A program made the translations under genes and the position numbers. Positions 8,358-15,027 of a stretch of 64,000 bases of DNA are shown piece by piece. The notes below the pieces were generated by a model, which was not told the DNA's origin, searched no databases, and worked only from the letters and a program-made list of their open reading frames with translations. The DNA comes from Clostridia bacterium (GTDB lineage: Bacteria > Bacillota > Clostridia > Oscillospirales > Acutalibacteraceae). The stretch's first letter is position 1, and every line of letters begins with the position of its first letter. The stretch spans positions 1 through 64,000 of the forward strand of contig JAFYVE010000037.1 in NCBI GenBank assembly GCA_017549285.1, in the 5' to 3' direction.

Positions 8358-9443
8358 TCATAGCACATATTCCGTAAGGATTTCGGCTATCTCACTTTGC
8401 TTGTTTGGGTACAAATGCGAATATGTATTAAGCGTTGTTTTTATATCTTCGTGTCCTAACCGCTCACTTATCGAAAGCGGAGAAACGCCTAACTCAATTA
8501 AATGGCTTGCGTGGCTGTGGCGCAGTTCGTGTACCTTGATTTTGCGCACGCCGGAGATCTCGCAATACTTGCGCATATCTCTATGTAGTGATGTTTTGCT
8601 TGATATGAATAATCTGTTTGCAGGGTTGTATTCGTACAAATGCCCTGCATATTCTTTTATCATTTCCATTATCGGAACGGGCAACGCAACAATGCGTTTG
8701 CTCTTTTCCGTTTTGGTTTTCTTGGTTGTTTGCTCACCGTCAATAACGGCAAGACTTTTGTTGATTGATACGGTACATTTATCAAAGTCAAAGTCATTCA
8801 GCGTAAGGGCAAGCAATTCCCCCATACGCATACCGCTATAAAAGAAAAGATTAAATGTTGTGTAGGCGTTTATATCGTCCTTTGCGGCTTGGATAAACTT
8901 TTGAAATTCGTCATAAGTCCAAAAGTCAAATTTTTCAGCGTTCTGTTTACCCATACTGCCGCACAGTTGGGCGGGATTTCTTGATAATCCGTAATATCGA
9001 ATAGCAAAGTTAAAGATCGTTGATAACTGATTGTGTATCTGCCGTAGGTATGTTTGCGAATACGGCTTGTTTGTTTTTGGGTTGCGGTAGTTCATAAGCT
9101 CTGTTTGCCAATTCATAACCATAGCCGTATCAATATTGCTTATCGGCATATTCGCAAAGTAAGGCAAAATTTTAGTGCGTATCATATGATCTTTTGTTGC
9201 TAAAGTTGTTTGCTCTATTCTTGCGGCTCTGTTTTCTCTATAAGCTTCTACCAAGTTACCAAATGTAATTGATATATCCCGTTTTTGCTTATTCAAAAAA
9301 TCTATTTCTGCTTCTTTAGCAGCTTTTTGGGTGAAAAATTTTTCGTCCTTTTTTTGTCTTCGTTTTCCCGTCCAATCGGTGTACCATACCTTATATCTCC
9401 ACTTGACTTGACCGTTTTTTGCTATGTATTTTGATACTGCCAT
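8358..9443 (-). CDS. int: Tyrosine site-specific integrase
   Basis: 361 aa. The N-terminal 60 residues resemble the three-stranded arm-binding (AP2-like) domain (WRYKVWYTDWTGKRRQKKDEKFF). A SAM-like core-binding domain (about 60-160) and a catalytic domain follow. The catalytic residues visible are Arg206 (SGMRMGE), His305 and Arg308 in HELRH, His331 in LGHED and Tyr341 in NTYSHLY. It recombines attP with attB in the 3' end of guaA and, with an excisionase, reverses this. It is transcribed toward guaA from a promoter that shares a 13-bp motif with two others in the element. It is full length, with no frameshift. Confidence 0.93.
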   Translation of the reverse strand: MAVSKYIAKNGQVKWRYKVWYTDWTGKRRQKKDEKFFTQKAAKEAEIDFLNKQKRDISITFGNLVEAYRENRAARIEQTTLATKDHMIRTKILPYFANMPISNIDTAMVMNWQTELMNYRNPKTNKPYSQTYLRQIHNQLSTIFNFAIRYYGLSRNPAQLCGSMGKQNAEKFDFWTYDEFQKFIQAAKDDINAYTTFNLFFYSGMRMGELLALTLNDFDFDKCTVSINKSLAVIDGEQTTKKTKTEKSKRIVALPVPIMEMIKEYAGHLYEYNPANRLFISSKTSLHRDMRKYCEISGVRKIKVHELRHSHASHLIELGVSPLSISERLGHEDIKTTLNTYSHLYPNKQSEIAEILTEYVL

Positions 9444-9475
9444 AATAAATCAATTCCTTTAATCCATATATAATA

Positions 9476-9510
9476 ATTTTACCATTTTGCGTGGCGTTTG
9501 CACACTTCAA
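9476..9510 (-). promoter_or_regulatory. Integrase promoter with shared 13-bp motif
   Basis: On the minus strand: TTGAAGTGTGCAA, then 16 bases including TGG, then TAAAAT (9481-9476). The same motif and spacing occur at 11800-11834 and 12205-12239. The -10 is about 33 bases before the integrase start. Confidence 0.7.
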
Positions 9511-9518
9511 AATCTTTG

Positions 9519-9707
9519 TCAACAATACCACCGCTCCCGAAAAAACTTTATCGGCACTTTGCCGCAAATGGTGATATAACCTTGCTTTTTCAGTTCTTCA
9601 TTTAACTTTTTGATCTCTCTATATGCCGTTGATCTTGAAACATTAAGTATGTTTATAATATCGTCAACGGTGTAAAATAGTTCTTCGTTATTGGGTCTAT
9701 TAGTCAT
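9519..9707 (-). CDS. Excisionase-like helix-turn-helix protein
   Basis: 62 aa with a single helix-turn-helix of the MerR/excisionase type (YTVDDIINILNVSRSTAYREIKKLNEELKKQG) and a short basic wing ending FFRERWYC. Its size and its place next to the integrase fit an excisionase or recombination directionality factor that binds and bends att DNA, but the family is loose and a repressor role is possible. TGCTCC (GGAGCA) lies just ahead of the start. The integrase promoter lies in the gap between this gene and int, which allows separate control. Confidence 0.75.
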   Translation of the reverse strand: MTNRPNNEELFYTVDDIINILNVSRSTAYREIKKLNEELKKQGYITICGKVPIKFFRERWYC

Positions 9708-9810
9708 TTTTGCTCCTTTGGGTCATTCTCCTGCTAACAACAAGGATTTGAGCCGTAAACGGCTGAGAACAGCCAAAATGACGATGTAATTTGTTTATAA
9801 AACAGTTGTT

Positions 9811-10569
9811 TTATCCTCTGTATTGAGAAAACGCATTTTTCCGCATTTTCACTAAATGCCGTTGCATACCGTGTATTTCCTCGTTGGGTACAAGTTGCGG
9901 AAAAGCGTTTGAATAATTATTTTCAAAATCACCAGAGGAAGAATAAAAACTATCGGATAGCTGCACACCCGCTTTAACCTTGCGCAATTCCCATTTATGC
10001 GCCTTTAAGTATCGGTACAATGCGTTTAAGTCATTGGGTGTGTCGCAATAATACCTTACCGCTCGTATGCCTTTGTTTAGGTATGTAAACTGTACTCTAT
10101 ATCCCTCTCCGTCATAAGCAGACATAATGTCAAAAATATGCTTATAGCGTTTGTCAATGTGGCTTTTCTGCGAATTTGCAGTTTTAGGCATAAGAGATAA
10201 ATTCCATTTTCTGTTGTTATATATTCCGTCTTGCAGATGATCTATTGTCAATTCATTAGTTGATAACTCATTGCTGAATTGGCGTAAAACCTCAATATAG
10301 TTGTCTTTGCGCAATCCTCGATAGTAATAACAAAAAACGATGTGGTGAAAATACGGGGCAAATCGAGTGTTAGTACAAGTGAATTTCAAATAATCCCCTT
10401 TGCTTTTTCCGTTCGTCTGCGCTCCCGTAAAAACGCCGCTTTTCATTAGTTCATAAAAACCTTTGTCATAGTTGGTGTAGTATGTTTTGCCGCTCCGCAA
10501 GATCGTTATATACATATCCGTATCATTAACGCTTATAGCGTAATTGCGGACTAATTCTGTTATGCTCAT
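9811..10569 (-). CDS. HNH-like endonuclease domain protein
   Basis: 252 aa. The centre (about 105-140) reads LTIDHLQDGIYNNRKWNLSL followed by MPKTANSQKSH. This matches the DH...N...NL....N spacing of HNH homing or phage-type nucleases (DHI-x-G-x-x-x-N-x-x-x-NL). The flanking regions are basic and aromatic and not recognisable. A stand-alone HNH protein in an integrative element could be a nicking or homing enzyme or an anti-competitor nuclease; these uses are inference. Metal-site completeness cannot be judged by eye. AAAGGA lies about 11 bases before the start. Confidence 0.6.
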   Translation of the reverse strand: MSITELVRNYAISVNDTDMYITILRSGKTYYTNYDKGFYELMKSGVFTGAQTNGKSKGDYLKFTCTNTRFAPYFHHIVFCYYYRGLRKDNYIEVLRQFSNELSTNELTIDHLQDGIYNNRKWNLSLMPKTANSQKSHIDKRYKHIFDIMSAYDGEGYRVQFTYLNKGIRAVRYYCDTPNDLNALYRYLKAHKWELRKVKAGVQLSDSFYSSSGDFENNYSNAFPQLVPNEEIHGMQRHLVKMRKNAFSQYRG

Positions 10570-10681
10570 AAAGTGCTGTTCCTTTCTATTCTGTGAATAT
10601 AAATATGGGGCAAGCTGAAACGCTCACCCCACAATTCATTTACCAAAAACAGCGGAATTATCTCATAGTTCCGCAACGGTG

Positions 10682-11278
10682 TTAAAATGGTAAATCTTCA
10701 TTTTGCAGACTTGGAAACAAGTCATTATTGCTTTTTCCTTTGTTGGTTATAAAACTTAAATCCGGCAATGTAGTATCAGTATTATTATGTATTTGAGATG
10801 TAATATTATCTATTATTTCTCTCCCCGAAACAGACGGTTTGACTTCCCATTTCGGTTGTTCTATATAGTCATTATGGACGGTTGTACTTTCCGTTTGGGG
10901 TAGATAGTCTATCTCTTTTGGCAATACTGAAACATTGTCAATAGCCGGAGCTTCGTAAAAGATATACACGCTTTTATGGTCTTTGTGTTGCACTAAATAA
11001 CCTTTATCAATCAATTCTTTTACCGCTTCTCTGTAACGCTTATCTGTCATACCAATACTATTGTTAATCTCAACGGGACTTAAAGCGTAGGTATGCCCGT
11101 CTTGGTGTAATGACATTCGGATATACAGTTTATATGCTCTGTCGGTTAGCTCCTTTGCGGCGGTCAGCGTAGCCGCTATATTGCATATCCCGTATGGGTG
11201 TTCTTTGTCGGATAGCGTTTTATGCGTTATAACGCTTCTTTGGTTTGGTGATGTGTGGTATATATAAATATTCCCCAT
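10682..11278 (-). CDS. Winged-helix replication-type protein
   Basis: 198 aa. Residues about 35-105 form a winged helix (AAKELTDRAYKLYIRMSLHQ then ALSPVEINNSIGMTDKRYREAVKELIDKGYL), like the N-terminal domain of plasmid and phage replication initiators or replisome organisers. The C-terminal half is low complexity and polar, ending in an acidic DLPF-type tail that resembles single-stranded-DNA-binding-protein tips. It may initiate or assist replication of the excised circle. Candidate iteron-like repeats lie about 380 bp upstream. An inverted repeat (about 10606-10631) separates it from the HNH gene downstream. No Walker motif was seen. Confidence 0.6.
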   Translation of the reverse strand: MGNIYIYHTSPNQRSVITHKTLSDKEHPYGICNIAATLTAAKELTDRAYKLYIRMSLHQDGHTYALSPVEINNSIGMTDKRYREAVKELIDKGYLVQHKDHKSVYIFYEAPAIDNVSVLPKEIDYLPQTESTTVHNDYIEQPKWEVKPSVSGREIIDNITSQIHNNTDTTLPDLSFITNKGKSNNDLFPSLQNEDLPF

Positions 11279-11386
11279 TTGTTATTTGCCTTTTCTGTTT
11301 GATTGTTTCCCTTTAATTCAACGGCGTTTGTCCCTGCCGTTATGGGCGTTTTTGCGTTTATCACGCCCCTTTCATAAATGGATAAA

Positions 11387-11581
11387 TCAAAACTCGTCCC
11401 GCTCGTTCTCTCGTTCAGTTCTAATTAAGTCATACAGAACAGAAAACAGATCGGTTTCATAATACGCTTTGATCTCTTGTAGCCAATCGTAAATCTCGGA
11501 CGGCTTGTCAATCACTATTTCAATGCCCTTGTCCGTTTCGGTGATATGAATACTGTCTGTGTAGGTCATAAGTAAATCCAT
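11387..11581 (-). CDS. Small acidic hypothetical protein
   Basis: 64 aa, with an acidic, Glu/Asp-rich sequence (ITETDKGIEIVIDKPSEIYDWLQEIKAYYETD) and a likely small alpha/beta fold. AAAGGAG precedes the ATG at 11581, which supports translation. It heads the leftward gene group of the element (this gene, the winged-helix protein, the HNH protein). I do not recognise a family. Anti-restriction or regulatory roles are common for small acidic element proteins, but nothing here proves one. Confidence 0.6.
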   Translation of the reverse strand: MDLLMTYTDSIHITETDKGIEIVIDKPSEIYDWLQEIKAYYETDLFSVLYDLIRTERENERDEF

Positions 11582-11655
11582 ACTCTTGTTCTCCTTTCTT
11601 TCGTGATAGCGTTTTCTTATACACCATAAGAAAAAATTGACATACCCCTACAAAA

Positions 11656-11713
11656 GTGCGAAAAATACGCCCTTTCGGTATGTGTCTAAATCGAAGTGCC
11701 GAAAAATGCGTAC
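11656..11713. repeat. Iteron-like direct repeats
   Basis: GTGCGAAAAATACGC (11656-11670) and GTGCCGAAAAATGCG (from 11696) are near copies 40 bp apart. A third, inverted relative (GTGCAACGCATTTTCGGCG) lies at 11807-11825. They sit in the divergent, noncoding 11582-11866 region upstream of the replication-type gene, where an origin or operator would be expected. Confidence 0.4.
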
Positions 11714-11799
11714 TTTCTATATACACTATTAAGCGTTGCTGACAGCACCCTTGAAATTACGCCAATCTCCGTATTTTCATAGTGCGCCTAAATCAAAAA

Positions 11800-11834
11800 T
11801 TGAAGTGTGCAACGCATTTTCGGCGTGGTATAAT
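11800..11834 (+). promoter_or_regulatory. Promoter with shared 13-bp motif
   Basis: TTGAAGTGTGCAA, 16 bases ending TGG, then TATAAT at 11829-11834: an extended -10 promoter 33 bases before the start at 11867. It is the second of three copies in the element. Confidence 0.75.
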
Positions 11835-11866
11835 GGAGTAAAGAAAAACAGAAAAGGGCGCATATT

Positions 11867-12154
11867 ATGAGAGGAATACTTGAAGAATTATGGTACGGCA
11901 ATGTACACCCACAAGAACAATGCACGGACGGCAACAAGCAGATTAAACACTTGCTTGATCTTATGGGGCGTAATCGTGATGAACTCACCGCCACGATGAC
12001 CGACAAGCAAAAGGAAATACTTGAAAAATACGAGGATTGCCTAAATGAAATGAACGGCGTTATAGAGCGTGAAATATTTGCTCACGCCTTTAAGCTCGGC
12101 GGTAAGATTATGCTTGAAACAGTTGGGACAGATACAGAGGAATATCTAATATAG
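11867..12154 (+). CDS. DUF6809-like small protein
   Basis: 95 aa, helical, with the pattern LEELWYGNVHP...LLDLMGRNRDEL...LTDKQKEILEKYEDC...EREIFAHAFKLGGKIMLETV. This matches the DUF6809 type of small proteins frequent in mobile elements of gut Clostridia. It lacks catalytic motifs and probably works by binding another protein; its role is unknown. It is monocistronic, between an extended -10 promoter carrying the shared motif and a hairpin terminator, so it should be co-regulated with the integrase and the small RNA. Confidence 0.7.
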   Translation: MRGILEELWYGNVHPQEQCTDGNKQIKHLLDLMGRNRDELTATMTDKQKEILEKYEDCLNEMNGVIEREIFAHAFKLGGKIMLETVGTDTEEYLI

Positions 12155-12162
12155 GCAAAAAA

Positions 12163-12188
12163 TAACGGACGAAATCAATCGTCCGTTA
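12163..12188 (+). terminator. Intrinsic terminator
   Basis: TAACGGACGA / TCGTCCGTTA stem with an AATCAA loop, nine bases after the stop codon. The T run after it is weak (AAATTTATT). Confidence 0.7.
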
Positions 12189-12204
12189 AATTTATTCAAT
12201 AAAC

Positions 12205-12239
12205 TTGAAGTGTGCAAAACTGTTTTGCTATGATATAAT
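12205..12239 (+). promoter_or_regulatory. Promoter with shared 13-bp motif, driving a noncoding RNA
   Basis: TTGAAGTGTGCAA, 16 bases ending TGA, TATAAT at 12234-12239. There is no credible ORF downstream before a strong terminator. Confidence 0.75.
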
Positions 12240-12245
12240 TCTAAT

Positions 12246-12400
12246 ACAAGGTAGTGCTAACCTTTCTCTTTTGGCGATAAATAGCACAGATACCCGACAG
12301 TAACGCTGTTAGGTGTTCAGGCGCAACGCTTGCGTTAAAGCGTAACACATCACCAAAGATGTGTAGATTGAAAAGAGTGGTTTCGTGCCACTCTTTTTTT
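12246..12400 (+). ncRNA. Candidate structured small RNA, about 155 nt
   Basis: A good promoter ends at 12239 and a strong terminator stem ends at 12397, with only structured noncoding sequence between. Visible hairpins are GTGCTA (12254-12259) with TAGCAC (12282-12287), AACGCTTGCGTT (12325-12336), ACACATC (12345-12351) with GATGTGT (12358-12364), and the terminator. It matches no RNA family I can name. It could be an antisense, replication-control or regulatory RNA of the element. The opposite-strand ORF over it lacks a ribosome site. Confidence 0.65.
12371..12400 (+). terminator. Terminator of the candidate small RNA
   Basis: AAAAGAGTGG / CCACTCTTTT stem with a TTTCGTG loop followed by more T. 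Confidence 0.85.
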
Positions 12401-12465
12401 CTGTCCTTTTTGTTTTGAATGTTAATTTTCAAAAATGCCGGTGTGAGAAAGATCAAACAACTTGT

Positions 12466-12705
12466 TTATTTTTTATCGTCCGTCCGGCGTGAAATATGGG
12501 AAATACCCCCGCCTTGCTCTATGCGTTCAAGCTCGGTATCAATCAATCTGTTAATAAATGCGTTCACGCTTTCGCCGTTCGCCTGCGCCGCCGTCTGTAT
12601 GCTTTCCTTTTTTCCTTTGGGGACGGTCAAGTTAATACGGTCATACGCTTGTTTGTTGTATTCGTTGTTATATTTGATTGCGGTTGATCTGTCTTTATAA
12701 GCCAT
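12466..12705 (-). CDS. Ribbon-helix-helix regulator
   Basis: 79 aa of the Arc/CopG size and pattern. A basic N-terminus leads to a strand (DRINLTVPKGKKESI), then two helices (QTAAQANGESVNAFINRLIDTELERIE) and a polar tail. Such proteins bind short palindromic operators as dimers, as plasmid copy-number repressors, element regulators or antitoxins. No toxin gene is adjacent. It is divergent from the 12896 gene, and the 190-bp gap holds three copies of a 14-bp palindromic sequence. One of these lies exactly between the -35 and -10 of the opposite gene, so autoregulation and repression of that gene are likely. It could instead bind the 13-bp motif shared by the int promoter. Confidence 0.8.
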   Translation of the reverse strand: MAYKDRSTAIKYNNEYNKQAYDRINLTVPKGKKESIQTAAQANGESVNAFINRLIDTELERIEQGGGISHISRRTDDKK

Positions 12706-12749
12706 AATAGCCCCCCCTAATTATATACATCATTATAGCACACTTTGGA

Positions 12750-12829
12750 ACATTGTGCAATGTACAAAATAAACAAATCGGCAAAAAGAACATTGTGCAA
12801 TGTGCCTATTGACGACCATTGCGCAATGT
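12750..12829. promoter_or_regulatory. Three palindromic operators
   Basis: ACATTGTGCAATGT at 12750-12763 and 12790-12803, and CCATTGCGCAATGT at 12816-12829. The arms ACATTG and CAATGT are complementary around two centre bases. The third copy fits inside the spacer of the promoter at 12809-12837. Confidence 0.8.
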
Positions 12830-12837
12830 GCTATACT
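12809..12837 (+). promoter_or_regulatory. Promoter of the 12896 gene
   Basis: TTGACG (12809-12814), 17-bp spacer wholly occupied by operator 3, TATACT (12832-12837). Confidence 0.75.
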
Positions 12838-12895
12838 ATAATCACGGCAAGGGCAAACGCCCACGCTGAATATATTAACAAAGGGGACAATAACA

Positions 12896-13171
12896 ATGTC
12901 AACACACGAAATGGAAAGCAAGATCGCAAAGTTGCAAGAGTGGGAAACACTTGCAGAAGAAGCCAGAGCAGAAGCCGAAGCATTAAGGGACGAAATCAAA
13001 GCCGAAATGCTTGCAAGGGACACGGAAGAATTAGAAGCAGGGCGTTTTATTTGCCGTTGGACTTCTGTGTTAAGTAACAGATTTGATACTACATCATTTA
13101 AGAAAGAACACGCCGATATGTACAAGCAGTACACCAAACAGACGGCAAGCCGCCGCTTTAGTATTGCATAA
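12896..13171 (+). CDS. Small coiled-coil protein common in Clostridial elements
   Basis: 91 aa. The first 55 residues form a charged Ala/Glu-rich helix (EMESKIAKLQEWETLAEEARAEAEALRDEI), probably a coiled coil. A short basic C-terminal segment follows (CRWTSVLSNRFDTTSFKKEHADMYKQYTKQTASRRFSIA). This pattern is familiar from plasmids and integrative elements of Clostridia, usually next to SprT-like or DNA-metabolism genes, but has no assigned function. It is expressed from a promoter probably controlled by the ribbon-helix-helix protein. Confidence 0.65.
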   Translation: MSTHEMESKIAKLQEWETLAEEARAEAEALRDEIKAEMLARDTEELEAGRFICRWTSVLSNRFDTTSFKKEHADMYKQYTKQTASRRFSIA

Positions 13172-13236
13172 AGAAAGCGCCTTGTATAAACCGCCGACCA
13201 AAGCAATCATACAAGGCACTTGACCCACAACCGCAG

Positions 13237-13272
13237 GGGAGCGGGACAACAATATTATACACGCCCGCTCCC
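13237..13272 (+). other. Perfect inverted repeat between two element genes
   Basis: GGGAGCGGG (13237-13245) pairs with CCCGCTCCC (13264-13272) around an AT-rich loop, followed by TTAAAATC. A second pairing, GCCTTGTA with TACAAGGC, lies just upstream. These could be a weak terminator or a processing site between the 12896 and 13314 genes. Confidence 0.5.
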
Positions 13273-13313
13273 TTAAAATCAATATCAATATAATTGAAAG
13301 GGAGCAAATAACT

Positions 13314-13964
13314 ATGAAACAAGTAACCAATATGTCAAGACTTGTCAACCAATTAGAGAAAATGTTTAGGGCATTAAACGCCGATATGTTCAACAATGCA
13401 CTTGACACGCCCGTTATAACTGTAACGCCGTCAAGCCGATCATACGCACACTATACGCCGTGGGACGCTTGGAGTGCCGGAGATACACAAAAGCGTGAAA
13501 TCAATATAGCAAGCGGAACACTAAACAGACCGCTTGAAGCTATTACCGCTTCATTGCTTCACGAAATGGTACATATGTACAATGATACCATACTGAACAT
13601 TCAAGACACATCAAGGAACGGAACATATCACAACAAAGCATTTGCAACCGCTTGTAGAGATCACGGGTTGATATGCACCAAAACAGACAAATACGGGTGG
13701 TCGCATACAGAGCCGGACGACACCCTGCTTGAATGGCTGTTAAACCATAACGAGCTACGGGAAATAGAAATGTGCCGAAATGATATAGGGTATATGTCTG
13801 TTGGTGTTGGCGCACATTCCGCAAGCGGCGGTATTCAAATCACCACAACCGCAAAAGGCAATAGCCGCCGTTATATCTGCCCTTGCTGTCATACGATAGT
13901 TAGAGCAACACGCACAGTAAACATTGTGTGCGGTGATTGCGCCGTGAAAATGATAGAGGGGTGA
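13314..13964 (+). CDS. SprT-like zinc metallopeptidase-type protein
   Basis: 216 aa. The N-terminal SprT-like domain has the HExxH zinc site HEMVH (about residues 83-87) and a downstream YHNKAFATACRDHGL that supplies the third ligand. The C-terminus holds a zinc-ribbon pair (CPCC about 186, CGDC about 206). SprT/Spartan proteins cleave or bind proteins crosslinked to DNA. Element-borne versions are frequent and little studied. The start at 13314 has GGGAG at good spacing; ATG 13332 is an alternative. It is likely co-transcribed with the 38-aa membrane protein downstream. Confidence 0.8.
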   Translation: MKQVTNMSRLVNQLEKMFRALNADMFNNALDTPVITVTPSSRSYAHYTPWDAWSAGDTQKREINIASGTLNRPLEAITASLLHEMVHMYNDTILNIQDTSRNGTYHNKAFATACRDHGLICTKTDKYGWSHTEPDDTLLEWLLNHNELREIEMCRNDIGYMSVGVGAHSASGGIQITTTAKGNSRRYICPCCHTIVRATRTVNIVCGDCAVKMIEG

Positions 13965-13970
13965 TGTTCA

Positions 13971-14087
13971 ATGCTGAACGATACAGAAACTTGCATTGTG
14001 ATTTTCTTGCTTTTGATATTGTCCGCAGTTTTGCCGATAGTTGCAGGGGTGATATTCTTCATTCTCGCATACAAGCGGATTATATAA
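13971..14087 (+). CDS. 38-aa single-span membrane protein
   Basis: A short ORF six bases after the SprT-like gene, with GAGGGG about 10 bases before its ATG. It starts MLNDTETC, then has about 26 hydrophobic residues (IVIFLLLILSAVLPIVAGVI), and ends with YKRII. The topology suggests one transmembrane helix with a basic inner end. It may be a small holin-like, toxin-like or regulatory membrane peptide. Translation is inferred from the coding layout only. Confidence 0.5.
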   Translation: MLNDTETCIVIFLLLILSAVLPIVAGVIFFILAYKRII

Positions 14088-14095
14088 AAGTCAAT

Positions 14096-14125
14096 GAGGG
14101 GCGGCAGGGTTAGTCCCTGCCCCTC
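14096..14125 (+). terminator. GC-rich hairpin, possible terminator
   Basis: GAGGGGCGGCAGGG pairs with CCCTGCCCCTC around TTAGT, nine bases after the stop codon. It lacks a long T run. Confidence 0.5.
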
Positions 14126-14132
14126 TCACACA

Positions 14133-14211
14133 GTACCAAAACTGACCTATTTCACGATTGTACCAAAAGTGAAGACGGCGCAAGGCGTTTTTGCCGTATC
14201 ACAGCGTACCA
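14133..14211. repeat. Three GTACCAAA repeats upstream of the serine recombinase
   Basis: GTACCAAAACTGA (14133), GTACCAAAAGTGA (14160) and GTACCAAATTAGA (14206). The core GTACCA matches the candidate integrase arm sites at both element ends. They could instead be resolvase sites. Confidence 0.45.
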
Positions 14212-14255
14212 AATTAGACGGTCGTTAAATTTGAACATAGAAAGGGATATAACCA

Positions 14256-14945
14256 ATGACAATATACGGATATGCACGAATTTCCACGCCTAAACAAAGT
14301 ATTGACAGACAGATACGAAATATAAAAGCGGCGTACCCTAAAGCTATCATTTTACAAGACGAGTTTACGGGTACAAAGCTATCCCGCCCGAATTTTGATA
14401 AACTGCTAAAAATCGTAGTTAAAGGGGATATGATTGTTTTTGACTCTGTGTCGAGAATGTCCCGAAACGCCGCTGACGGCTTTGCAGTATATCAAGAGCT
14501 TTACAATAGGGGCGTAGAGCTTATTTTCCTTAAAGAGCCACAAATCAATACACAGACCTATAAAAAGGCGGTAGCAAGCTCTGTAAAGCTCACGGGGACG
14601 GCTGTGGATTACATTTTAGAGGGTATCAATAAATATCTAATGGAATTAGCCAAAGAGCAAATTAAGTTAGCATTTGAGCAAGCGGAAAAAGAGGTAACAG
14701 ACCTACACCAACGCACCAAAGAGGGCATTATTACCGCTCGGCTGAACGGAAAGCAGATAGGACAACAAAAGGGCGTAAAGCTCACCACCAAAAAGAGCGT
14801 AGCGGCAAAAGAGATAATCCGCATACATTTAATTGATTTTGGTGGATCACTAAACAACGCCGAATGTCAACGCCTTGCCGGAATATCCCGAAACAGTTTT
14901 TATAAGTACAAACAAGAGCTTGTTTTGGAGCAAGAACAGTTTTGA
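14256..14945 (+). CDS. Serine recombinase (resolvase/invertase family)
   Basis: 229 aa. The N-terminal catalytic domain starts YGYARISTPKQSIDRQ with the nucleophile Ser10. Arginines follow in LSRPNF and SRMSRNAADG, then the long dimer helix and a C-terminal helix-turn-helix (NNAECQRLAGISRNSFYKYK). It resembles small resolvases rather than the large serine integrases. Its job in this element could be resolving multimers of the excised circle or inverting a segment. It may also mark a nested module inside the tyrosine-integrase element. GTACCAAA repeats lie just upstream as possible binding sites. Confidence 0.85.
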   Translation: MTIYGYARISTPKQSIDRQIRNIKAAYPKAIILQDEFTGTKLSRPNFDKLLKIVVKGDMIVFDSVSRMSRNAADGFAVYQELYNRGVELIFLKEPQINTQTYKKAVASSVKLTGTAVDYILEGINKYLMELAKEQIKLAFEQAEKEVTDLHQRTKEGIITARLNGKQIGQQKGVKLTTKKSVAAKEIIRIHLIDFGGSLNNAECQRLAGISRNSFYKYKQELVLEQEQF

Positions 14946-14963
14946 ATATTATTATTCAACAAA

Positions 14964-14996
14964 GCAAATAGACCGCCATTGCTGACGGTCTATTGC
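14964..14996. terminator. Bidirectional terminator
   Basis: GCAAATAGACCG pairs with CGGTCTATTGC around CCATTGCTGA, between the convergent genes ending at 14945 and 15028. Confidence 0.75.
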
Positions 14997-15027
14997 TGTT
15001 ATGTATTTGATTGTATGCCTATATTGT

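Noticed and set aside
12241..12456. 71-codon minus-strand ORF over the candidate small RNA
   Set aside because: No ribosome site, biased composition that follows the hairpins, and it runs through the terminator stem.
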